Part shown: positions 1 to 11,291 of the stretch, piece after piece | How the letters are laid out: the number at the start of each line of letters is the position of its first letter | Numbering within the stretch: the stretch's first letter is position 1 | Assembly (NCBI GenBank): GCA_000320545.1 | Contig: ADNK01000635.1 | Location: 1-55,625 of the forward strand | Reading direction: 5' to 3' | Source: Bigelowiella natans CCMP2755 | Lineage: Eukaryota > Cercozoa > Chlorarachniophyceae | Length of the DNA: 55,625 bases | Made by a program: the position numbers and the translations under genes | The notes under the pieces: model-generated | What the model saw: only the letters and a program-made list of their open reading frames with translations | Told to the model about the DNA's origin: nothing | Databases searched by the model: none

Positions 1-28
1 AATATATATATATATAATAATAATATAT

Positions 29-75
<47 letters not shown>
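1..75. repeat. (AT)n microsatellite at the left edge
   Basis: Almost uninterrupted AT dinucleotides with a few TAA interruptions, running into the window edge. It may continue outside. Confidence 0.95.
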
Positions 76-78
<3 letters not shown>

Positions 79-99
79 TATTTTTTCATTTATATATTC

Positions 100-701
100 A
101 TATTGATGTGCTGTGTGTGTCTGTCGGTGTGAAAAGACCTCCCCCAATCCATATAAATCGTCTCGTCTAAAATCTCGCGTGTTTTTCCGGAAGGTGCCAT
201 CATCCTCTCGGTCAGTGGTGAGATCGATATCAAGCACGTTGCACAGGTCCACAAGGCAAAATAACAGGCCGCTGCGACCTATTATTGCAGCGTCAATATA
301 AGTGCGACGTTGGTACAAATCAAAAGAACAATGCGGGGAGGGGGGCTAATCCTAATAATGATAACGACAACGAGGAGGTGTATTGGTAGGGTTGTGATTA
401 CAAGGACGAGGGTGTCTAACATCGAGAGATAGAGGGAACACGTTAAAGAGAGGATGGAAGAGGACGGAAGAAATTCGGGGGCGCGGGCGTGGCAATCGTA
501 AGCTTTTCGGTGAAACAGCAGCAGCGAGATCATCACCATCGTCATAATTTGTGCTATGAAAGACAACAACCGTAAGTCCAGTCTTCTTGGTCGCAAAGCT
601 CCGTGCAAGCAAACCGACTAATTGAGGCTATCATTGCCACGCAAGACTCAACCTCCCTTGCATTTCCCCTCTCGAGGTGGTAGAGCAACTACAACAAATG
701 G

Positions 702-740
<39 letters not shown>

Positions 741-1199
741 AATATACTAACTGTTTATATATTCCCTCTTGTCAATTACTATGCAAAGGATACTACTCTC
801 TGGCGGTGTTAATGAGAACTTCCAAATGCTTCTTGTTATCATTATTCTTCTTCTCTATTTCTTGTTTTTCGTCTTACTTCAACGTATAAACGGCCTGCAT
901 AACCGCCCCAAAATCCCGTGCCGATCTCTCTTAGCGCCTCCTCATCTGTTCCAATCCTGCAAGATGGTGATGTGACATAACAGCAGAAGGAATTCAAAAC
1001 GGCGGCAGCCCCATAGTGGAATCTCTTGAGATATATTTGCTCCTTTCTTCTTGCCAGGACCGTGTTGATGATGCAGAAGAAACAACACAACCAACAATGC
1101 TATTGCTACTTCACTACCCAGCCCAGATCTCCTGACCATAAGCAATCAAATCTCCGGCCTGAGCATGCATCACGAAGAGTTGTTAATTAAGAGCGCGCA

Positions 1200-1236
<37 letters not shown>

Positions 1237-1562
1237 ATACACATACACACAACGACGATTTGATGCAAGAACAAGAGCAGAATCGATAGCAGCTACAGCG
1301 AGCACAATCTTCAGATGAAACCGTACGATTGCATGAAGAACAACAACGAATCGTGTTATCTCTTTTATAGACTGTCAGATCACTGCTACTACTACTACTA
1401 CTACTACTACTACAACTACTACTACTGCCACTGCTACGACTGCAACTTGTACTACTACTACTACTACTACTACTACTGACATGCTTCAGGAAGAGGTCTC
1501 TCTCTTCTTCAAACCATGGGTGTTGTGCAAGCCGCACAAACAAATAACCAACGCCTATAATT

Positions 1563-1602
<40 letters not shown>

Positions 1603-1884
1603 GATATTTATGTCAGTGCTGCATGACGAAGTGCACACACGCCCTAATAATTGTGACTGAATAAAAGAAAATAAGAGAGAGGGAGAGAGAGAGAGAGAGA
1701 ACTACCTGCTGCGCCTTCTTTGACGTTGGTTTTTGTTACAATAGTCTCTGAGTCCGCTCTTTCTTCCTCTGCACGTACGCAACAACACGGCAAGCACGAA
1801 TATGTTTCATCATCATCATTTGATTCCTGGTAGGTTGTTCACCGATCATAATACTCGCAGCATGCATACAACAATCATGCTTGG

Positions 1885-1923
<39 letters not shown>

Positions 1924-1985
1924 CGCATACATGATAATGTACACATGGAAGGATAATCGCATTAAACCGTTCAGCACTTTCCTCC

Positions 1986-2067
<82 letters not shown>

Positions 2068-2829
2068 ATATATATTATTTAGATGTTACATAATTGATAA
2101 CGACCGAGGTTTTTCCGGGTGAAATTTCTGTCCAAAATCTCCCCAAGAAACCACATGACTTTCTTGTATCTCCATCCCGTTGAATTGTGGGGACGAATCT
2201 CTGGATCGAGGTTGTGTATCGGCCCTTCCCCTAATCCGGACAACCGAACCATATTGCGTAAGTCTTATGAAACGTAATTTGCAGAGGTCATTAGAGTGGT
2301 GATGCTTGCATAAAGTTTTGGTAAAGACGATTTTAAATGGAACGTGAATAATATGCACCTTTCGCCGGCCGTCGTTCATCGCAGAAGCTGCATACTTTAT
2401 CCGCTGATATGTACAATGATAAAGCGTGCGGTATTATGCATCTTAAGCAATTTATAAAAGGTTAAGGCTGGCGTGCTCAGAGAAGTAAGTTGTCGTTCAG
2501 CAGCCTACACCTTGCTATATATTGCTGCTACGAGCGCCGTACTCACGCTCATTGCTACGGTGCCAATTTCTCTCACTCAAACCACTACCACTACTTTTAA
2601 CACGATGTTCGCAGAAGGGGGGGATGATGACAAAACTAATGACCCGTGAAACAGCAGGGTTATTCCAACAAAAATACCGATGATGTTTGCGCTTTTATCA
2701 CCATCGTTATTATCATCGATGCTTTCAGTTGAAGAAATTCAGTGAAAGCATCGTTTCCTCCTTTCCCCCCGCCTCCCCTTCCCCCTCCCTTCTAATGGTT
2801 AGCACCATAACAAAGCGCAGCATTCGTCC

Positions 2830-2868
<39 letters not shown>

Positions 2869-2949
2869 GATTATTGTTTATTCTGTACCTGCTCCGAGGT
2901 ACTCCCCGCAGATTTCGCATTCCCAACTCGAAGTCCTGCTCACTGTACC

Positions 2950-2999
<50 letters not shown>

Positions 3000-3818
3000 T
3001 AGTATATATTAAAAGCCACACGAAGAAAGAACACAAACAGAAATTAAAGCATCGATGAGGCAGCTCTCCTCTCCAACCACACGAACATCCCTGACACCAT
3101 CATCGTCTTTCTTCATCGTCACTAGTTACTCCGCTATCAGAAGCCTCACCACCAATCCATACCAGTAGTGCTAGAAGTAGGGAAACCGCTGCTTTCCGTG
3201 CTGTCGCAAAAGCTGTCAAAGTCGCTGGATTCTTGCTGCCTTTTGCGCCTTCTCCGTTTCTAGGTATGAAATGTGATGACAATATTCGGTTGAGCATTGT
3301 TTCTTCCCCCCCTCTCGTTTGTTCTTCCCTCCTCATAACTTGGCCGTCCATCGGGGCAAGAGTCACATGTCAGTAACTGACCTTTTGTGCTTCCTTTGGG
3401 TTGAACGAAGGGATATTAATCCCAGGAAGCGCCATGAATTCTTCCGCCCCCACCTTATTTTGTATTGTAGTATAAATAGTGGTAAAACGCATGCGGGGGG
3501 GCAGGGGGAGAAATGTGCATGCATATTACGCACCACGCCCTGGTGGAATTCATCATCAGCCTCCAAGTATTCTATCTCAGCCGCTCTTCTTAATCGTCGC
3601 TGCTCCTCAGCCTTATTGCGTGCTTCAGTGTCTGTTGTTATTGTTGTTATTGTTGTTGTTGTTGTTGTTGTTGGAACGGTGATATGCAGCAAGACCGCAA
3701 CAATATAAATACTGATGATGATGATAATGATTATATGCCCAAGGTGACAAAACTGTGCGATCGCAATCCATCGATTACGTGCTTATACCTCCACCCCCCC
3801 TTCTCCCTTCCACACACT

Positions 3819-3865
<47 letters not shown>

Positions 3866-4852
3866 GGTGAGTTTGTGCGAACCTTCCGATTGTTCATCGC
3901 TGTGTTTTTGCCCGAATTGACCATCAGTCTCTCCTTCCTCTTCCTCCTCCAGCATCTCATCTTTCTGCAGCTTCAGTTTGTAGCTTGATTGTACAATATC
4001 CCTCTGCATGCGGGCCACTGTCTCAGCTTTGAGCTCAGGAAAGCCCACCCCCCCCATCGGCCTCTGTTATTGAATTCACACGAAGAACACTTCTTAGAGA
4101 ACGTCGGTGTGTAGTGTTAAAACATGATTATCACAGCGACGATGACAATGACGATGTGATTGCTATTCTTCTCGGTGTCATAGTTCTTCTCTTCTTCCCT
4201 CGCCTCTCACCGTTGTCCCGTTTGCTGCCTTTCTGCCACGTTTGAATTCGAGAAATACGCTCCCCTCCGTCATGTTACGGATAGTAAGAACGCTCTCGCT
4301 TCCTCCTTCATCCTCTTCTCCAGCAATATTCAACTTCTCCACAAAGGAAGACGATAAGCTGCTGTTCTGGTTACAATCTGCCGTTATCCTGGTGTTGTTA
4401 TTGTCGTTATCTTCATCATCTTCACCATCATCACAGCAGCTAACGTGACGATCGTATTCATCCTCGTAAAAGCCCCCCAGAACGCCGAGGCCTGTCTCTT
4501 GTAGCTCCCTACGCTTCACATGTACTTTGAGAGCGCTGAGCCGCTGTGTCAGTGCGCCAAGTAATGATTCGGCACCTTTCTTTTTCCGCAACGTTTTGCT
4601 TCTCCCCTTCTCTCTCGCCATCTTATGCGACTGCTCCCTCCCCGCCTCCTCGTATGCAATACGTCCATTGTCACTATCTTCATCGCTCTCGCTCCGATCG
4701 CAGGCACCTCTACCTGTCCCCTCCTTGCTGTAAATCCTTCTGCTGTTCGTGCGACTTGAATTGGCGTGGGTGGAGTGGACATGCGCGAAGGGGAAACGAT
4801 AGTCTGACGGAAGATGAGTGCCATGCGTACAGAACCTGAGGCTGTCGGTCAC
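100..4852 (-). CDS. Unrecognised multi-exon gene (or genes), fragmentary exons
   Basis: I do not recognise this product. Several minus-strand segments read like coding exons: about 4850-4180 (224 codons without a stop, acidic and Lys/Arg-rich, with an Asp/Asn-rich stretch), about 4050-3880 (Glu-rich and helical, containing PELKAETVARMQRDIVQ), about 3640-3535 (NKAEEQRRLRRAAEIEYLEA, coiled-coil-like), about 3360-3105 (with one hydrophobic stretch, VSLLLALLVWIGG), and more weakly 2330-2110, 610-480 and 310-115. The charged helical character suggests a coiled-coil or scaffolding protein, possibly with one membrane segment. The exons are separated by microsatellites, and I could not fix the splice sites, a start codon or the end. 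It could be more than one gene. The 3.3-4.85 kb part is the more convincing. Confidence 0.3.
702..735. repeat. (CA)n microsatellite
   Basis: About 16 CA units. Further CA runs lie at about 1202-1230, 1566-1597 and 1886-1922. Confidence 0.95.
1384..1480. repeat. (CTA)n trinucleotide array
   Basis: Two blocks of CTA/ACT repeats separated by a degenerate segment. On the minus strand it reads (TAG/GTA)n, directly after a segment that reads EERDLFLKH, so it may lie at the 5' end of an intron of the minus-strand gene. Confidence 0.9.
1989..2066. repeat. Compound (AT)n(GA)n microsatellite
   Basis: About 18 AT units pass directly into about 20 GA units. Confidence 0.95.
2831..2996. repeat. (ATT)n and (TA)n microsatellites
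   Basis: ATT repeats at 2831-2867 and TA repeats at about 2951-2996 flank about 80 bp of unique sequence. Confidence 0.95.
3821..3862. repeat. (CA)n microsatellite
   Basis: About 20 CA units, interrupted once near the start. It lies just downstream of the putative minus-strand exon at 4050-3880. Confidence 0.95.
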
Positions 4853-7216
4853 AACAACAATAGTATCCAGTGAGAGAAGACAGAATATAAGTGGAACAAA
4901 CTCGTCGGGGGGAGGTGGTATGCGTGGTGTGAGTCTATTAAGTAGGATGCAGAGCTTATTCTTTTGTGAACAACATGTAAATTACTATGGATTCTGGTCC
5001 GGCGGAAGCTCGAAGCGATTAATCACATATCGTAGAAACCATTCATGCCTGGATACGTTGAAATTACTATATCTGAGTCTTCGCACTAGTACACCCAAAA
5101 TGCGATGTTTTGCTATAATCTGTCACTGATGTCTGTGAGAGATCGTCGCTTTTTGTGTGCCGGCGGTGATGGCGATGGTGGTTGATGGTGATGGTGGCGA
5201 TGGTGGTGGCGGCGGCGGCGGTGGTGGTTAAAGTGGTGGTAAATCATTGCTATTTCGTTGTTAGATGCTATAGGTACTTACTCTGGCAGGACATCCTTCG
5301 GAATGCAGACCTTACCTTTTTTGGGGGGGGGGGGGACAATAATGCGGCCATACTTAGGGGAGGAGAGTATATCACATATACGTACACATTACTTATGAGC
5401 ACTTGTGATCGTATGTTCGAGTGAGTGAGTGAGTGTGTGTGTGTGTGTGTGTGTGTTGATACATTCATATGTGCATGTATGCATGGGACCTCCGCGAAGC
5501 TTTCTTGCCATAATCCAAAGGGGAGTGCTACTGAAAGAATAACTGCCATCTTGCGCCCTGTTGCAGACTATATCAAGGTTCTTAGAACTTGATAGTGAGG
5601 AGCGAACTTCCCCTCTCATACGGAGAACTCCCAAACAAACGATGATGACAACAGTGGCACATAGTCTTCGCCGAGCAGCCACCGGACGCTGTTGGAGACG
5701 GCTCATGGTTCGAAAATCCATGCGTGTTCTATGAACCAAGCTCTAGGGCGAGTGTCAAGAATGCCCTACCCATGAATTTTGCAGAGCACGGCGTGGAGGC
5801 TGTAACAGGTGTACTCAAAGGGCTTCATCCTGAGGTGCTCTAAGAGCGGATTTTGTGACCATTTTCTGTAGATATTTGTCGCATGATTTTATTTTTTTGA
5901 GAGGAAGTTGTAGGAATTTCGCATGATACCATCGAAAATGAGAAAGCATCACGTGTTTGGATGTGTCAAGCGTATGATTCTTCCAGAAAATCAGTGTGTC
6001 CGCTTGAATGTCATTAGCTGCGATGCGAAGGGCAAGGAGCACTGATGGAGTCCATGCTCAAAAGAGTTTTGGGTTTTTTTGAACATTGCATTGCAAATGT
6101 CTTTCAACATTTTGGAAATGTGGTCTGTCATCACGTCCATTCTGGCATTGTTCATTGTTCGTTGAACATTGAAAGTTGAACTTTGCATTGGTGCAGCTGC
6201 ATCGAACGAGTGAACTTGAATTGTCATCAGGCGTTCCGCAAAACCCAAAGGCAGCCACATGCACAGGGTGACAATCGAGCAACGATCGTGTGCGTGAATG
6301 CGAGCGCATTGACAGTCAGCATGGGGACGAAAGCAAAGCTCGGTCCACTTCACATTGCAAGCAACCATGCAATCTGGCAATGTTGGAACGTGTTTGCGTC
6401 CACTTTGCAGCGTTTGGGCGTGCACTAGCTGTGCAGGGCCAAAAGTGAATTTGTTGGCAGGCGCACGATGTGTTTGCGTTTCATTGCGTGAAAACGAAAG
6501 GCACTGACATCAATTGCAGAAAGTTGGTGAAGCCAGGCTAGCAGGAAGATGATGGACACAGTGACATGATGCACAACATGTGCATCGTGTTTCATGTCCA
6601 CAAACAAAACTGTGCTCATGATGGACACAGTGATGTGACATGCAACATGTGCATCGCATTGCATGTCCATGATGAAGGTGCAAAGGCACACTTGATTGCT
6701 GGATTGGTGTCACATTGGTGTTTGTGATGAAACAAGGTGATGACATTTTGTTTTGTTCTCTCTGATTCAGAAGGCATGTTTAGTGACATCATGCATGTAA
6801 TGTCAAGTTCTATAGCGATGTCTGCAATGTGCGTCTGTCATGCTGCTGTGCAGACAGGGCAGACATGCTAGAGCTAGCATGCACATGATCGAACGAGCCG
6901 TTGAAACAAACAATCCATGAGAGCAGCACTGTGAAAAGAATGCTGAATCCACGCACATGCATGTTTCATGCATCACAGTCACAGTCACACACACACACAC
7001 ACACACACACGTACTAGCACACACATCCACATACATAAACACGCAAGCACACGCATTATGCAGCTTTGAACATGTGTACGTGAACATGTACATGTGCATC
7101 GTACATTATGCAATTTCCTTAAATTAGTGACATACTTTTTGGCAAACATGAATCGGCTCTTTCATGCACATCTTCAGGAAACAGGAGCTGCCGTAACATC
7201 TGGTGGAAGGGATTAT
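4853..7216. other. Spacer without a supported gene
   Basis: It holds a GGT/GGC-rich stretch at 5161-5230, a G run near 5322-5334, a (GT)n run near 5423-5456 and a (CA)n run near 6986-7010. From about 5.8 kb the DNA becomes rich in TGCA, GCAT and CATG words. Open frames here overlap on both strands and show no family motif. Confidence 0.6.
6551..6670. repeat. Two-copy tandem repeat with internal dyad symmetry
   Basis: A unit of about 50 bp beginning GATGGACACAGTGA and ending in CATGTCCA occurs at about 6551-6602 and again at about 6620-6670. Each unit opens with ATGGACA and closes with TGTCCA(T), so each could fold as a stem. Confidence 0.75.
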
Positions 7217-8848
7217 CTACTTCATGCCTCCAGCTCTGATAAATGAGACAGACGCCAAAGTACTGAGGAAAACTGCTGCTGATATTCCCATCAGCCTCGC
7301 AGACGCGTCTTCCTTTGCTGTTGTCATTTTGAGTTCTTCGAGCGAAACCTGCGACCACGATAAAAATTTTCAGCAAAATGCATTGGAAGGGTAAAAATAC
7401 TTCAACCTTTGGCCACAGCTTGTAGAGATCCATTGCCGAAGAGACCATCGCTGTCCCCCTTCACGGTAGAAAAATTACGGATAAAGATATGATTGAGTAT
7501 ACATTCAACAGAGTGGCAGCTACGGTTCTAGAGTCAAAGATTATGGCAGCTTCAGGACCTCAAGACCATACGACATATCACACACACACACACACACACA
7601 AATACACCAAATTACATCGCATACCCGCACACAATCTCGTTCGTGACAAGTCCAGGGAAGCTAGATATATGGCCGATTGTGATAGCGGTTAGCCCGGCCT
7701 TTCAACATGACAATTGAGCAATTATCAGGATTGCTAAAAAGATTACTAAATGCAAACAGTCTTTTAAATGAGATGGGGAGAAGGAGGAAGTCAGAGGCGT
7801 AAAACAAACGACGACCAACCTTCATGAAGTTCCAACGCGCTTCAGCTTGCCTCTTGGCTTCTTTGCTATCTTCACTGCTGGGCTCCTCACCGAGGTATCC
7901 CTAACGTGTAAGAGTAAGAACAGTAACAACATCAATGACCCAACGATGGAAAGGGAACACGGGAAATGTGGTAGTTTTGGACGAAGTGCGAGAGATTTGA
8001 GTGAGGTCTGGAAATCAGTGTATGGCGTTGTCGTTGTCCTTGATGGTGGTGCGATATATTAATTGATAGTATATTACCTTAATGAACATTGCCAAACAAG
8101 TGATCAGCTGTGCCAGAGTGAACAGACGATAGCTAAACTTTAGAACCTGGCAATGGCGAGAATGTAGACAAGAGCACGTCACTCAAGACTTGATCGGTAT
8201 GCCCCTAAATCTCCAATTTTCATGTTCTTCATTCTTCAATCTTTAAGAATTATTATCAATAGATCACCTCAGCTTGGCTCCCTTCAGCCCACTTGATGAG
8301 GATAAGGAACCTGTGCGATGATACATGATGATGGGGCAGGTAGCTTATAAACGAGCAAATTTGGGCTGATAAGACCTGTAGTGATCAATGGCCGGCCAGA
8401 GAGCTGAGAGAAATTGTGCGGCGACGTACAATGGGTGAAGATTGTCCCCCCAAGGCTTGTTCTTTAGCCCATCTCGAAACTGGAGAGGTGTTAGTCATTC
8501 ATACGATTCAATTTATTCTGGAGGGCCACTACCTTTTTGAGGACACCAACGCTATTGAACAAACGAAAAACTCGACGAGCGTCCATCAAAACTCTGAAGG
8601 CACTCCAGTTTTTCTCCATCAGATATCTTCCGAAATCAAACGCTTAGTGAGCAACAACATTAATTGCATGGGTGATTCTGGCAACATTACTTTAGATCTT
8701 CCGCATGAAGAGGAAGTACCCCCTGCTGCATTATTCCTTTGTTGAATCTGCAAAGGTACTGGAGGAAGCGCAAGATCTTATCCTTGGCGGTGAAGGAGCT
8801 GAGCACTTTGGTGAAAGCATCAACATCCGAACGTAGGTGCGCCGCCAT
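7217..8848 (-). CDS. PEX11: Peroxisomal membrane protein PEX11
   Basis: PEX11 remodels and elongates the peroxisomal membrane before fission. Exons in reading order, by phase: 8848-8691, 8626-8505, 8403-8376 (28 nt), 8310-8268, 8146-8078, 7900-7820, about 7458-7407, 7348-7217. The N-terminus (MAAHLRSDVDAFTKVL, then AKDKILRFLQYLCR) and the next block (ARRVFRLFNSVGVLKK) match the amphipathic, membrane-binding part of PEX11. A Lys/Glu-rich linker follows (exon 7900-7820), then DLYKLWPK and a C-terminal hydrophobic helix ending near RAGGMK and a TAG stop. One junction does not fit: exon 7900-7820 ends in phase 0, but the next exon needs a different phase at a G5 run (7455-7459). Either one intermediate exon was missed, or there is an indel. 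Identity is from the N-terminal half and overall layout. Confidence 0.75.
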
Positions 8849-10645
8849 TGTTCCAATTGATTTGACACTACATTTTTTTTCGATGTTCCGAGAATGAAGG
8901 TTGTCGCATGCATCATTCTTCCTACATCTCTGATTTTAGTTGCAGTACCCCTTCTAAACAAGGACGAGACGACTAGGAATGGAGGAGTGGCTAGAATGCC
9001 ATTCTTGATTCCTTTTTGTTTCACTAGTTAGTTCTCACTAGCCCACCAAAGTCAGTTCGAGGCACAGTTTTCAGTCCTCACTGAAGCCAGTTCGAGGCAC
9101 TGCATTTCGCACACTGCAAGTGTCTTGTCACACTTTGGAAGTGTGGTTTTTCATCATTGTTCTCATTGCACTGACACCCCAGTTCGAGGCACTGCACTTC
9201 TTCCATTGCAAGTGTCTTGCCACACTTTGGAAATGCAGTTTTTCATCATTGTTTTGTTCTTGTTCTCGTTGCGACTGCAACCAAAAGTGAAAATTTCGAA
9301 TGCATTCGCTTCCTTTGAGTGCTCAGCGTCGACGCCACATCGCTGTCAGTTGCGTTGCTCCACACTCCACAATGACCAGAATGCCGATTTCAAATTCCTG
9401 CTGGTTTCGCCCGTTGGACCTCACCATGGCTAGTTCGAGGCACTGTTTTTCGCACACTGCAAACGTCTTTTGTGCAACGTTTTGGAAGTGCAGTTTGTGT
9501 TTCTTTCTTTCTTTTTTTCATCATTGCCTTTGTCTTTGTCTTGATCTTCGCCAAAACGAAGAAACGAAGAACCTGTGCAGACACAATGCTGTGCACGGCC
9601 CCTCTTCTCCAGTTCTGCCTGTCTCAAACACAATCTGGCAATGATGAACGTGTGCACCAAGCACAGAACGCAAGAGAAAAGGTGCGCACTCGTGCGAGAA
9701 GCGGGGGGGAATTGAATTGCGTGCTGGCGTGCGCATGCAGGGACGCAATGACGTCGCGGACACACCCAGACGTGCACGTGCTTGCACGACTGGATGAACG
9801 TGTCCAGATGTCTGCGGTTGGTGCGTGCGGGCGTGCCAGCGTGTCCAATCCAGCAACAAAGGACACATCTCACCCTTCGATTCAGCAGCTGCCCTCTCAG
9901 CACGCACTGCTCCGGCCACTCTGTCACACCCACATTGCATCGCATTGCTGCATTGCTGCACACACGCACGTGCCGCTGGGATTGCGCACAAGCCAATCAT
10001 GCTGGCAATTGCCAGAATTCGCTTCCGTTCATTTCCCTGATCGACGGACTGGCCACAGCTAGACAGGGGACCCCGAACCAGCGCAGCGAAGAAAAACAAC
10101 CATTTAGACCATCACTGTGGCAAGCAAGCACGCTAGCACAGTCCAACAGTGAAAGTTTCCCTCTTTGTCCAGAGGACGACACCGCAAGACCGTGATGAAC
10201 GCGCTCAGCTTGTCAGAGCAAGAGAGCTGTCGCCTGTTCGACACTCGCATATGAGAGACTGCTGACTGCGACGAGCAGCAGGGATCGTGCCATCACGTAT
10301 TGGTGCAAACACACGCCGTGCGCTGGGTGTCAGGAGCGGCTGCACAATTGAAGCCGAAAGTGCATGCATTGCCAGTCTAGCAGTGCTTCGTGTGCGTGCC
10401 AGACGTGTCATCCGTGTGCTGGACACACGCCATTGCAGGTCCTTTATCAATGGCTCTTGATCGAATGGTCGCAACAACAGACACACCGCAACATGGTTTG
10501 AAATTCAAGACAATCTGATCCTTCCATTTGTGTGACGAGGATGAACGTGAAGAAAGGTTGCAACTCTGACTCACCCAATTGGAACATCACACACAATGTC
10601 TAATTGCTAACCCTAATGTAATCCAACACTATCAAAGTGACAATG
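8849..10645. other. Repeat-rich spacer without a supported gene
   Basis: This stretch contains the GTTCGAGGCACTGC repeat cluster and a GC-richer block (about 9.5-10.5 kb) with overlapping open frames on both strands. None shows family motifs or an exon structure. Confidence 0.6.
9050..9500 (+). repeat. Imperfect tandem repeats, GTTCGAGGCACTGC family
   Basis: The core GTTCGAGGCACTG(C) recurs at 9055 (partial), 9090, 9182 and 9433. It is followed each time by variants of GCACACTGCAA, GTCTT, CACACTTTGGAA and CAGTTTTTCATCATTG. The best-conserved unit is 9090-9181 (92 bp). A related copy lies inverted at about 47640-47724. Confidence 0.8.
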
Positions 10646-11233
10646 CTACATGCCCTGTTGGTGGCGACGGAGCATAAGTAGGCCCTGATCGATCCGATCC
10701 AAAGCTTCCTGCCGCTCTTGCCTTTCCATCTCGGCGTCCTCTCGATTCAGCGTGCTAGCTCGGTGATATCCGTGTCTCTGATCCGGGGCGCTTGCTATCC
10801 CACCGGCGTGTTTAATGTGCGCGTACCTTGCTCTCTCACGCGCATCTAAATAGCGCAGCTTTGTGTTGAACTCATTACAGCTGGCACTGGCTGCTTCTTT
10901 GTCTGCTCGGCGAGTGGTCTGAATTTCATGTGCAAGTTGTTGGCGTTCGAACCGAGATAGGTGTTCTTGCTTCTCTCTTTCCCTGGCTTTTGCTTTCTTG
11001 AGTTCAAGGATTTGTCGCTCCAGCAGCCGAACGTTCTCTCGCTGGTACATTCTATACATTGATATAAATATGGCAGATGCAAAGAGGGAAAATTATATCA
11101 GATTCTCATCGCCGAATTCATGATGTATATGGTAGTCAAACGAGAAAAATATTAGCAACACAGAAATGAAAGCACGCAGAAACGATCAAATAACAGTTGT
11201 TCAAATGTGTCAGCACCGTGTGTCAGTGTAACA

Positions 11234-11291
<58 letters not shown>

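Noticed and set aside
9430-10099. Three overlapping open frames of about 190 codons (one plus, two minus)
   Set aside because: They overlap on both strands in a GC-richer block, show no domain motif or exon structure, and include Cys/His/Arg-rich composition typical of chance frames.
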